Shown one piece after another: positions 31,947 to 42,864 of a stretch of DNA of 64,000 bases. Under the pieces are notes generated by a model. The model was given only the letters and a program-made list of their open reading frames with translations. It searched no databases and was not told the DNA's origin. Within the stretch, counting starts at the first letter, position 1; each line of letters begins with the position of its first letter. Position numbers and translations under genes: made by a program. The DNA is taken from the NCBI GenBank assembly GCA_001695595.3, contig MBPM02000002.1, positions 186,001 through 250,000 of the forward strand. Direction: 5' to 3'. The stretch comes from Plasmopara viticola. Taxonomy: Eukaryota > Oomycota > Peronosporomycetes > Peronosporales > Peronosporaceae.

Positions 31947-34900
31947 TTACAAAAATGAGGACGAGCTGAAGGCATCTAAATCCTCGCTCAATGTGGCATC
32001 ATGGAGCTCCATGTCATCGTCACGCGCCAGTTTTTCGCGTACCGTGGCGAGCTGTGCTAATTGGACGCGCTCTGATTCACAAGCGCGCTCATCACGAAGA
32101 CGCTTCTCCTCAGCAAGCTTTGCTGCTGCCTCTTGTTCGTGCTTTCGTCGCTCTGCCAGCTCACGCTCTTTTTCCTTCTCGCGCTGCTCCATTTCGCGGC
32201 GTTTATAAGCTTCCAGCTCATCTGTACGCTCCTTTTCCTTCTGCTGAATTTTCTGCTGCTTAATTTGCTCCATTGAGCGCGCAGAGAGCCACAAAGAGCT
32301 CGTCGTCTGACTACCACCATTCGCGTGAACTAGCGGAGTTCCATTAGGAGTCTCCTTCTTGGCAAACATGCTCCAAGCCCCGCGATTCTCAACACGAAGA
32401 GGCTCAGAGCTTGACAACTGCTCGTCACGAATTTTCTTGGCAGCATCCACTATCGCAAAGAGAACATTTACATATTAAAACTATTTTCACGCCAATAATT
32501 GTCGCTCAAAAGCTACTAACCGGAATGAGCGGAAGATGAAGGGTCAAGCTGTGACAGACTTGGGGCACTTGCAAGCGGAGGCGACTGCAACATAACATTC
32601 AAAAGCGTTAATAAATATGATTTTAATATCTCGGCACTAAAAACTCACTTAATCAATTACATTTCACAAACCCACCCTTTCGAGAGGAGCACCACCGTCT
32701 TCATCTGAATCCGATTCGCTATCGCTATCACTATCCGAGTCTGATGACTCAGACGAGCTGGATGAACAGTCCGACGAACTCTTATCGCCATTTCTCGTCG
32801 CACCAGCTTCAGTGTCAGCATTAACATCTGTCATAGCTACATCTTGATCTGGGCGTCGACCATTGTTATCTCCAATTTTTGGACCGTTAGAGGCATCGCG
32901 ATCGATTGCTTCCAGCTGATTCTTCAGTTCTTCCTTGCGGTGGCGAATGTTCAATGCCGCCACTTCGGCAGACTTAAGACGCTTTTCAGCTGGCAGCATC
33001 TTGGATTTTTTGGCTGGACGCTTACGTTTACGACCGATCCCGTTTTCCTACCAAAAAACAGTAATTTAGTCCCGGAATGCTTTGGAACGTTCTAGGCGTA
33101 ACTCTTACTTTAACGTATCCTTCCAGCATTCTCAAACACCGAGTGTCGAACGCATTGATGTCTAACTCTACTTCATCATTCTCGTTCGCCAGCTTCGCAA
33201 CGGGAACAGCTTCTGCAATAATCTGGAGTACACGATTTATCTTATCTTGCGGAAGCAATTTAATATCTGAGCTCAAACGAGCTTTGTCCATTTGACTCAT
33301 AGGTTCGTTAAGTTCCTCTTCTGTCAAATCGTCCATCTTAAATGGTCTGTAATAAGTGCAGCAAATGAAATACAAGTCAATGCAAAGTAAGGCACGCCCG
33401 ACACGTTGAGATCACAACGTACTTGGCAGCCTTTGCAGACTTAAAGTTAGCAGCCTTCGCCATGCCTGGTTGCAGCTGCTCCAAAGCCGCTTTCAGGCGT
33501 TCAATGTCCTCCTTCAAAGACATGATCAAGCCTGTATCCTCCCCGGACATTTGACGCTTAGTGTTACCCTTAGTGCCTTTGCCACCTCTAATCTTCTTGG
33601 AAGAACATACGCCGTCTCCATTCCGCTCTTTTTTCGACTTCATATCCGATGTCTTTAACTTGGTAGAAAGCTTAGTGTTAATGTTTTTAAAACGCTTTTC
33701 GAAATCGTCCTCGAGTTTACGAGCGTAAATGTGTACTTGGCTGTGAGCCGCGTTGTAAAGCATTGCATTTCGAAACGTCAGTCGCACATGCTCTGCAAAA
33801 TCCGATGGATTGTCATAAAAACCATTTTCCAAGTGATTGCGAATAGTGCCTAAATCCATGGGCTCCTTAATCACGTGAAAGTAGTCCGGGATACCCAACG
33901 CAACAGGATCCACGGGGGCCAGAAAGGGAGCTGACTTAGGGTTCGTCATCAAGCCTTTGAGTATACTTAGACATTTTTTCATACTCATCGAAGCTTGTTC
34001 CAGCTCGAGAATGTTGTCTTCACGAAGATGAGCAGGAATAGAGCGTTTCCGCTCAGAGCGTCCAAGCACCAACGATGGGGACAAATAATTCGACGCGGGA
34101 GTGCTGACATTTCGTGGTGCAACGATCAAAGGACGAGCAAGAGAAGTGGCAATTTTCGCAACGTCTGCCGATGCTGTAATTGCTGCCACGCCGGGCGCAG
34201 TGATCGACAAGGCCTTCACTTCACGCTCACTAGCCGGCGTAACTGCCCGTACTGACCTAGCACGTCTTGGCAATGTGCGTTTAACAGGTTCCTTCGGCTG
34301 ATAAACTTTGTACAGCCGCAATTCATTCGTCGCCTTGTCCAGAAAGCCATGCAGTGTAAAAACACCAAATCGGTTTTCGCCCGAGCCAGTAACAACAAAC
34401 TGCGACGGAGTAGCAGCATCGTGAACAAACCGAATGTCGACGTCCTTTTCTGACACTGTCTGGTGCTTACCCTTCACCGCCTGGATTTGGAACGATCCAC
34501 TGTACTTTCCCTCAAACGGCATGGCCGAACGTATAGATGCGTCTGTTTCATAGCCCAAAAACACCGGCGACAGCTCTTTCACAAGAGCGTTCTTCGTCAT
34601 GGACGAGCGTGCAAGCGCCGAGCCCAACATTGCCGGGTGTACAGTTTCGGCCGTTCCAAAACACATGGGAATCGACACATCTTCTTGAGATTTCATTTCA
34701 AACGAGCTAATGACGCCATTAGGTCGAAAAGCGGCCTCGCTCATGCCCCACATCCCTGACCAGACGGCGCGCTTATCTTGTATGTAGTACTTGCCCACAA
34801 GCAGCGGCGCGTACTGTAGCACCTCACGTGGAAGATTTGGCACAGCTTTGATGGTCTCCGCACCAGCGCCTTTTTCGCTCTTGACATTCACACCGTTGGC

Positions 34901-35329
34901 ATTGTTCGCACTGATTCTGGTATTTTTGATGGCTAAAGGCCGGACTAAATGATTGGCCTCCTCTTTTACCTTGATCGCTGGTTCACTGCTCGTGCTGCTA
35001 GGCTCCTGCTTGATTGTATCATCGGCATCACTTTTAATGTTGATAGACGCAGACTTCTGTTGTGCATGCTCTTCGACCATCATAACGCAAACGTGTACGC
35101 TAGTCACGCTCTGTTGAGGGCACGCGCTGAAGCTGTTATCGAGATGCCCTCGGGGCGTACCCGAGGACCACGGAGTAGAGCTGTCGCTAGGGCTTACCAC
35201 TTCAATGCGCGCTGTTTGAAATACCGTGCTCTTGTCGCTTATTGCCGCCTTGTCAGGCTGCACAACCTCTTTCCGAGGAGCGGCTAAAGTAGGATCGCCT
35301 ATGGTGGCTGCGGTCGCCAGCTCGATCAA
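31947..35329 (-). CDS. BET-type bromodomain protein (bromodomain + NET), five exons
   Basis: Exons (minus): 35329-33423, 33346-33109, 33047-32676, 32584-32521 and 32449-31947. Introns are 61-91 bp, and the frame is continuous for 1027 aa. A single bromodomain lies at about 442-548 (PVALGIPDYFHVIKEPMDLG), with the acetyl-lysine-binding Asn in NAMLYN. The NET domain in exon 2 (PFKMDDLTEEELNEPMSQMD; EVELDINAFDTRCLRMLEGY) is followed by a basic stretch (GRKRKRPAKKSK), a Ser/Asp/Glu run and a charged C-terminal helix. This layout resembles plant GTE proteins, chromatin readers that recruit transcription machinery. The N-terminal part holds an additional region (LLVGKYYIQDKRAVWSGMWG to about residue 345) that I cannot assign. 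The start is the first ATG of the open frame; an upstream exon is possible. Confidence 0.85.
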
Positions 35330-36324
35330 AGCCAGCTACGTGTTGCTGCTGCTTGTGGCAAAAGAAATTAATAGTAAGACAATGAAGGTAGCTGGCGTCC
35401 CGAGGCCACAGCGGGGGATAAGCGCTGAGAGGGTCGCGGGGCTTGCTCTTTTTTGAGGAATGACCTCAAGTTGCGGATTTGCAAAGTGCCTTTTAAAGCG
35501 ATAATCACTTTAAAAGAGGGCGCAGGGGCGTGTATTTGGGGCCTCGCCTGCCACCGCTCGATTGCTTTCGAAAATGACTGAAAGCGTTTCTGGGAAAACG
35601 AAGGAAAGAAGAACGGCCGCGCCTGTAAAAAAACCTCAGCGACCAATCAAGTATCTCGCTATCAGTATCAAGACCAAATAACCTTGACCTCCCCATATCA
35701 GGAATGGCAGGGATTGGTGCAGCACCGCCCAAGCTTCTTTTGGGGCCTCAAGACCGCTGGCCTGCTCGCTGATGAGGCAGAAGCGGCAATAGAGTTGCAG
35801 AGCGCTTGGTATTGTTCCCCGTCGCCTGCTTAGTTGACAGCATGTCCATTATTTGCTTCTGCAGCCTACGGCGTAAACTGCCGCTCGGAGCGAAACCCCC
35901 TCCCAGTCGACTGAGCGCGGATTGGCTAAAATTATCACCACTCCAATCATTTTAGCACAAGCTTTTCGGGTTCGGCCCGTTTGGTGGCGGTCACCACCCA
36001 TTTTGCGTGAGAACAATTCGCGAGTCTATGAGGTGCACATGTCGCACACTTCCAAGCATTTGGCAGGCAGTGGTCACGGTAGGTATTTGGCTAATGCATT
36101 AGGACTTAAGCTTGTTGTTTTCGCATACAGCTCGCCCTCAAATGGAAACGCAAATCCCAACACGCAGCGCACTAGAATGCTACAATACAGGGAGGAGATC
36201 TTTGTCTAAATGCTCGGCTAGCGTTGGCAGCTTTTAGCATGTACTACTGTGTATTTGTCGTAAAAACCGTCTACGGTCTATTTGTCAAAAATACCATGTT
36301 AAGTCGTATAGAAAAGTAAACCTG
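35330..36324. other. Intergenic tract between the BET gene and IVD
   Basis: About 1 kb, GC-richer than the outer tracts. It should hold the BET gene promoter and the 3' flank of IVD. No further gene recognised. Confidence 0.5.
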
Positions 36325-37867
36325 TCAAAGAGAGTTGCGGACGATATCATGCACCATGTTCTTGTGGTGCGACTCATTCGTTCCGCCACCGATCTCAAGC
36401 AACTTAGAGTCGCGCCAGAGGCGCTCTACGTGGTACTCGCCCATATAACCATAGCCACCTAGCGTCTGGATGGCGCGGTCCGCCACTCGCTTCGCCATGT
36501 CGCCGCAGTATAATTTCACGCCGTCCGTATCCACACGACTCCCCACCGAGTCCAGCTTAAGTTTCCTGTCGAGATGCATTGTAGGAAGGGACAAGAAGTT
36601 GGGCATTGATCAAATATAATTGCCAACAGAAATGAGCCCACCTTGCTGTATTGTATACATACGCTCGACCCGCCATATACTCGGCGTACGACTCGGCAAT
36701 ATTTTTTTGAACCTGCCCAAAGCTATTCAGTGGTCGGCCAAACGCAGTACGCTCATTTGCATAGTTGCTCATAACTTCGACCGATCGGCGTGCAATGCCC
36801 AAACTCATGGCAGCCAATGCCACGCGCTCAATCTCAAGGTTGCGCATCATGCAAAGCAAGGCGTTGCCCACTGTGCCCACCACATTCTCAACAGGTACCT
36901 TACAATTCTCAAACACTAATTCGGCAGTGTTGGACGCACGCATGCCACATTTGTTTTTGATGCGCTGCCCAAGCGAAAAGCCTTCAAAACCTTTTTCCAC
37001 GATAAACGAAGAAAAATCTTGCTTGACTTTTCCCGAGGTGCCGGTGCGTGCATAAACTAGAAACGTATCGCCTAATTCCGTGTCGTTTAAAGCGCCGTTT
37101 GTAATCCACATTCTACGCAACAGCTCACGTGAGCTTCGTGACAAATTCACAATCAAGTCACGTACTTCGTGCCGTTCAGCAGGAAAAACTTGCCACAGTC
37201 CGACAGTTTCGCCGTCGTGCGCATGTTCAAGACATCAGTACCAACCGAATGCTCACTCATAGCCATCCCGCATATCTTGGCACCCGAGCAAGCGTCGGGC
37301 AGGTACTTCTGACACTGAGCATCCGATGCATTGCGCGCGACATTGTTCACGAACAGCATTGAGTGTGCTAAGAAGGACAGACAGAAGGCTGGGTCACTGG
37401 ATGACAGCTCCTCATGCGCAATCACAGCGGCAAGCGCATCCATTTCAGAGCCGCCATATCTGTCGTATCGATGATGAAATAAATTAGTATGAAGTAGAGG
37501 CACAAAGAAGGCTACAACGTCAGAGTCAAATCACATACTTTTCGGGGGCCGTAATGCCCAGCAGGCCAAGATCTCCCAGCTCTCGGAAAAGCTTAATGTT
37601 GAATTTCTCGCCACGGTCGTGCTCCAGAGCCTGAGGATCCAATTTCGATTTTACAAAGCTTGCAAGCATATCGCGTAATGCACCATGCTCTGTCGTTGGC
37701 GTGAACAAATCCTGGTATGAGCTCGACGTCTGAAGGACAAGTATAATTTAAACAACTTAGAAATACAATTTGAAGCCAAAATGTACCATTAAGCGAAGTG
37801 AGCTGCCATTAATCCCGGTGCAGGCACGGCAAACTGTGAGTAGTGGATGGCGAATTAGGCGGAGCAT
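36325..37867 (-). CDS. IVD: Isovaleryl-CoA dehydrogenase-type acyl-CoA dehydrogenase, mitochondrial, five exons
   Basis: Exons (minus): 37867-37787, 37729-37539, 37459-37166, 37112-36642 and 36565-36325, for 425 aa. Introns are 53-79 bp and the frame is closed throughout. Exon 1 encodes a presequence (MLRLIRHPLLTVCRACTG). Family motifs are YGGSEMDALAAVIAHEEL, CGMAMSEHSVGTDVLNMRT, KMWITNGALNDTELGDTFLV, and YGYMGEYHVERLWRDSKLLE followed by IGGGTNE. The usual catalytic Glu of the YEGT position is Gly here (IGGGT). A Glu is instead present in the NLEIERVALA helix, the arrangement known for isovaleryl-CoA dehydrogenase, which acts in leucine breakdown with electrons passing to ETF. It is divergent from CEP131. 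Confidence 0.88.
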
Positions 37868-38009
37868 TGTCAGAGAAAATTGGCAAATGAGTTTTAAAGG
37901 AACACCTTCAAATCAGTCTTAGAAATAACGCTACAATGCGTCCGTTTCCTTGAAGTTGGATCAATTAGTACATGCGCACTATTAATACGTCATCACTTGG
38001 GCTGATAGG
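37868..38009. promoter_or_regulatory. 142-bp divergent promoter between IVD and CEP131
   Basis: The start codons on opposite strands are 142 bp apart, so this segment must serve both genes. No known element is recognised. Confidence 0.5.
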
Positions 38010-40410
38010 ATGCATCGGCAGCACGATGATGAACGTCGACGAGTGCACGGTGAGGGAAGCCTTTAAGACCAAATACTTTTGCGACTGATAGCATTGCTGA
38101 TTGCTTACAGCGAAGTCTAGATGCCTAACTGACAGTGGTAAAGACAGTGAAGACAATATGCGCGTAGGTTCCATATTTTGTTACGACGTTTAACGATGCT
38201 GGTCAAAATGTGTCTAAGCTTCAATTATTGCATTAGCTGTCAATTGCAGTACCTAGAAAGGAAAGTTTGCAGCAGCAGCCAGAAGACTCAGCATTGTACT
38301 TATCGTTACCCCAGCAAGAAGAGAAGGATTCAGACGATTATAAGGAAAAGTTTGAGACCCGTGGATCTCGCTCCCGAACAGACAGTAATGTTAGTCATCG
38401 AAGTGCAAGTAGCAGCATATACGACTACCTCGATTCTTTAGAGAGCGAGCGAACGGTTCAATTGCCGTCAATAGCGAATCGAGCCGTGAGCGCGCCATTA
38501 TACCGAACGAGACGCACAAGGCGAACAACGAATCAATCTGCATGGGACACATCGAAGCGGCCTAATAGCAGCAGCAGCTTTGATGGTAGTATCTCATCGG
38601 ACTTTTGCAGCTCGACAACTAGTCGCCCAATTGAGAACAGCGATTCGTATCATTACGTTGTTGGCATTAAGGAGAAGCTGGCGACGATCACGATCGACTT
38701 GAATGTAGGTATGCGGCGCAAGTAGCTGAATCAGAGAGAAAGAAAAAACGGTCGTGTTGTTGGTATCTGTAGGACAAGACAAAAACTATTGAGCTGCTGA
38801 AGATGGCTCGCAAGAAAGATGCCGCCAAGACGAAGCAGCTACTGGAAGAAGCTGAAGAACACATGAAACAGGGGCTTGCTGCTCAGCAACAGAAATTGAA
38901 CAAGGAGCTGGAAAAGCAGATTGATTTTTCGCAAAATCTTGTGACGGAAAAGGTGATGGACCGCCCTATGATGTTTCTATGTCCGTATTCACTCACGTAT
39001 AGTTGTGGTGCTTTGCTTTAGTCCGAGCTGGCGAAGCGATGTAATGAGTTGGTGGCCGAGGTTCACAAAGCGAATGCCAACAATGCCCGCGAAGCCGAGT
39101 CTTTCAAATTGAAGCTCAAGAATGCTAAGGAGAAATGGACAGCTCAAGAAAAGGTTCGACGAGGGCAATGGATCATTAAAAAGACTGAGGAGATTAAAAA
39201 GTCAACAGTCGTAGCGCTAGAGCCTGATATTCAGCTTATCCTTGCCAAAGGCAAAACCGATCTCGAGAAGGCGCGTGAGACTGCCAGTGAAGAACGCCGA
39301 AAGCTACAAGCACAGCTTGAAAAGGAACGTAATGTCGCACTGCAGTGCTTAAAAGATGAGTATGAGTGCAAGCTTGTCGACGCTCGAGAGAAGGAGCGCG
39401 CAAAGCTGATGTTACGATTAGATGCTGCAGACGCTGAGTTGCAGCAACAACTCAGCAGTCAGCGTCGACGGCTGCAGGAGGAGGCTGAGGCAACGCGAGA
39501 TGAGTTGCACAGTGAATTACGAGCAGCAAAAGTGGCTCATGTTCAGGAAATGGATGACCTTAAAGAGCGGCATTCGCAGGAACTATTGGCTGCTGTCGAA
39601 AAGGTGCATAGAGAGAAGCAAAATTTGGTAGCAAAGTATGAGCGCGAATTTATGGCTCTTCGCGAGCAAACGAGTGTAGAGTGTGAGCAGTTTAAGGCGC
39701 AGTTAACAAGCAAGTTACGGGATGAAAGAAGTAAAGATAAAGAAGAAATGGAGAAGCAAATGTTGCAGTCACGCGATGCGAAGATCGAGCTAGTGATCGA
39801 AAAGCTTCAGGAAGAAAGCCAGCAGATGGTCGAGCGAGCCGAGCGCAAGGCGCTGAAGAAATTTGGCCAGGAGCGAGCTGCATACGAGCTCAAGCTTAAA
39901 CGAACGGGCGAGATCGAGGGCGTGTGGATGGAGAAAAACCGAGAATTGCACGAAAAATTAAGCACGCTAGAGCGGGAGTGTGACAAGTTAAAGCGTGAGA
40001 ACGAAGGTCTCGAGCAAGACTTGCGCCAGGCAACCGATAAATCATCCGACTTGGCACGCTGTCTGAACGACGAGCGGCGACTGCATGAACTCTCGGTGGC
40101 CCAGCTAGAGAAGCGCTATAGCTCTTTACAGACGGAGAGCGAGAACGGTCAGCAGCAGCAAAGCGTTGAGATTACTGCGCTCCGTGAAAAAGAAGCTGCG
40201 ATGGAAAGTCACTTCAAGCAACAAATTCAAAATTTAGGCTGCGAGCACGACACGGCGCTTGCAGATCTGCACGAGCGCGTAAAGACAACTGTGGCACGGA
40301 AAAACCAAGCCATCGTCGAATTGCAGGAAGATCTTCATCTGTTGCAAGTAAAGCTTGACAAAAGCAATGCGATAATTGAGGAACAGCGGTTACAAATTTT
40401 TACCCGATAA
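38010..40410 (+). CDS. CEP131: CEP131 (AZI1)-like centriolar/ciliary coiled-coil protein, five exons
   Basis: Exons: 38010-38049, 38111-38163, 38237-38704, 38773-38952 and 39022-40410, for 709 aa. Introns are 61-73 bp. The first two exons are inferred from splice sites and frame (MHRQHDDERRRVH joined to KSRCLTDSGKDSEDNMR). The N-terminal third is Ser-rich and disordered; the rest is coiled coil. Blocks typical of CEP131 are KKTEEIKKSTVVALEPDIQL, RDAKIELVIEKLQEESQQMV and LHERVKTTVARKNQAIVELQ near the C-terminus. CEP131 sits at centriolar satellites and basal bodies and supports ciliogenesis. With CCDC146 10 kb away, it suggests a retained flagellar apparatus (inference). Confidence 0.87.
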
Positions 40411-40557
40411 GACAATTAGCGTTTTCAAATAAGCAAATTTATTACACGAAGCTTCCATTTTGGAATAATAAAGATAAAAAGGCTGGCAGAGCACGACACA
40501 GCGGTCACCAACAAACTCGAGCTAGTAATAGAACAGTGTGGCATTAGGCAATGCAGC

Positions 40558-41061
40558 TTAGACCGTCGCAATCTTAGAACGTTTCTTGGCAGCTGACTTC
40601 TTCACAACTTTCTTCTTGGTAGTCTTCGGTTTCTTGGTCGACACCTTCTTAGACGCCTTAGCTATCTTCTTGGCAGTAGGCTTCCTCGCAGCCTTGGACG
40701 ACTTCTTTAAAGACGACTTCTTCGGTGCAATCTTTGAAACAGTCGGCTTCTTCGCCTTCTTGACTGTAGAAAGCTTCTTTGCAACAGGCTTAGTCACTGG
40801 CTTTTTTACCACCTTCTTCTCGTCAGCAGCAAGCTTGAAAGAACCCTTGACAGGCACAAGCTTGCCAGACTCGACGCCCCGCTTCAAAGCAATGTTCAAA
40901 CGAGACTTGGAGTAGTTCGAGCCCTTCTTGGCAGCCACAAATTTGTCGATAGCGTGGCGGGATGAGCCTGAGCGCTCCTTGAGAGCGAGCACGGCTTCCT
41001 TAATAAGATCGTAGTAGCCGGGACCGGGGTTGGCCTTCTTTGTGGACGGAGCAGACGGCAT
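40558..41061 (-). CDS. Linker histone H1
   Basis: The ATG at 41061 gives 167 aa; the longer open frame upstream is promoter and 5' UTR. The winged-helix H15 domain spans residues about 12-85 (YYDLIKEAVLALKERSGSSR, then AIDKFVAAKK, SKSRLNIALKRGVESGKLVP and VKGSFKLA). The tail is extremely Lys/Ala/Pro-rich with TKKPKTTKKK- and KKSAAKK-type repeats, as expected for H1. It binds linker DNA at the nucleosome dyad. No intron. The gene converges with CEP131 (147 bp between stops) and has a paired CCAAT-box promoter upstream. Confidence 0.95.
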   Translation of the reverse strand: MPSAPSTKKANPGPGYYDLIKEAVLALKERSGSSRHAIDKFVAAKKGSNYSKSRLNIALKRGVESGKLVPVKGSFKLAADEKKVVKKPVTKPVAKKLSTVKKAKKPTVSKIAPKKSSLKKSSKAARKPTAKKIAKASKKVSTKKPKTTKKKVVKKSAAKKRSKIATV

Positions 41062-41235
41062 CTCGACGAAGGGTTTAGTTAGAGAAATAAACTTCCGGGC
41101 TTGAGTAGGAAAATTCCAATGTAAGAGCCTAAAAAAATGAAAAAAAGGCTCTTTTCGACAGGCCCGTTGAAGTGCAGCCCTGACTTGATATATGTATAGC
41201 TTGCTGAAGGCGGGCGCTTGCACATTTATATTAAT

Positions 41236-41301
41236 CCACCAATCAGCGCGCCAAACGCGAGGACGGAGAAAAAATAAGGCTTGGTCTCCACCAATCAGCG
41301 C
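41236..41301. promoter_or_regulatory. Tandem CCAAT elements of the H1 promoter
   Basis: The 14-mer CCACCAATCAGCGC occurs exactly twice, at 41236-41249 and 41288-41301, 175 and 227 bp upstream of the H1 start codon. Both lie in the same orientation, with the CCAAT reading on the plus strand while H1 is on the minus strand. CCAAT boxes are common in histone gene promoters, and the extension to a 14-mer suggests a specific composite element. Confidence 0.7.
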
Positions 41302-42575
41302 AAGGAACGGAAACACTGATGAGGATGGTGGTACGAAATGAAAGAGGGGGGTCACGTAGATATCGCCGGTGAACTGAATTGTTGGTCGATCCCATTATGC
41401 GCTGGCGGTTCACGCGTGCGTCTGCAGCCTTCTCGCAACCCGCCTGACGATAGTGTTATGCTTGTACACGCGCTGTACTCACGTTCGAATCTGATATCAC
41501 TTACCGATGTTCGAAATACCGCCTGCGTTACAGGTTTAAAAGTACTTCGTGTTAACTTATCTACAATTAGAAATGTTTTTTGGACAATTTAGTTTGGCGC
41601 TGGCAGCAAAGTCTTATTATTTGTTCACGGGGTTTTTTGAAGACAGTGTCTGTCACGCCAATTGTTAGCACTGTGACACAATTTGAATGATCTGTTGAAC
41701 ATCATTGGGAAGGCAGAGTTCTGCACGGTCGTAGCCGTGCCCGAAACCCACGAATTTTGGGCGTAAGTACGCGGGATCAGAATTTGGGTGGGTACGGCGT
41801 ATGCGAAAATAGCCTGAAACGAACATTTGTTGGCTAAAAAGATATAAAGAAAATTCAATGTGGCTCAAGGTATGTATCAATACATGCTGGAAGTGTGGAC
41901 CACGGAGTTAGGTCGTATCACTTACAATAGTCATGACCTTGCATGCAACAGACATTGAGCGCGAGCTCCAAGCCGTCATGGATGTATAAACAATCGGTAG
42001 CCATAGCAACAAGGGAGAAAAGTCAGCCTTCTTACACCGTCAAGACGGAGTTTGCGACACTATGAAGATTTAGCCGAAAACCTCAAAAAATCGTACGCGA
42101 TTTTGAGTCCTTAGGATCGTACTCCTACTAAATCTGCCCCGTGTAAAATGTTGGGTCCACCAGTATAGTTTTGAGAAGTATGCCGAATATCCAGGACCAT
42201 AATGCTAGCTCGAAAACCTGTGTTGGGCCTTGAAAGGTTTGCTACAGCAATGTTTAAAACTGCTTTTGAAACTAAAGCACCCTTCTAATGATAAGCTTTT
42301 TAGACTTCCTCCTCTGGGCAGCATGTCTTGTCAATAGCCAACATGTCGTTAAATGTAACAAATACTAATTCGTGTATATGCTTCTTCTTCACTTGAACAT
42401 TTATTTAAACCTCACTTTTCAAGTCCATCTAAATATTCGCACCATCCATCTTAGCGGATGCGAAGTCTATCTCTACTAATTGTACTCAACCGACCTTTCA
42501 CATACTCAAAACATAATTCTGAAAGTGAACATGTCTCATATTAGATACCTGGAAGAACTCTGATATTCTAAATAC
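41302..42575. other. Gene-free tract upstream of H1
   Basis: No gene recognised. The left end is the distal H1 promoter; the rest is AT-rich. Confidence 0.4.
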
Positions 42576-42859
42576 TTGCTAGTTCTGCTTCTTCCTATGC
42601 AAGCCATGACAGCTCTGCCGCCGTCGGACACAACGTAACCCTGAAGCACCCAGCAGATGCAGCAAACATGTATGCAGCACACAGCGTGCCAACAAATGTC
42701 GAGGCCCTCGAGGCCGTTGGCACGCACTGCTGGTCACGAGGGTTGAAGCTTCTCCTACAGGCCGAGCCGACGGAAACGCGGCGGTTGTCACCGCCCATCT
42801 TCTTCCCGTGATCTGGCGGACGGCAGCAGCGGCCTGATGGGAACCGCTAGTACGCAACG
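42576..42859 (-). repeat. First 284 bp of a Ty3/gypsy LTR, detached by inversion
   Basis: The reverse complement matches 53142-53426, the first 285 bp of the 3' LTR, at about 90% by eye. It stops precisely at the base where the LTR remnant at 49061 begins. The next five bases outward (42860-42864, minus strand CAGAC) equal the five bases following the 3' LTR (53470-53474). It is therefore the missing part of the 5' LTR of the element at 49061-53469, not an independent solo LTR. Confidence 0.88.
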
Positions 42860-42864
42860 GTCTG

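Noticed and set aside
42576..42859. Independent solo LTR
   Set aside because: Its end complements the LTR remnant at 49061 to within one base, and its flank shares CAGAC with the 3' LTR flank. The split-LTR explanation fits better.
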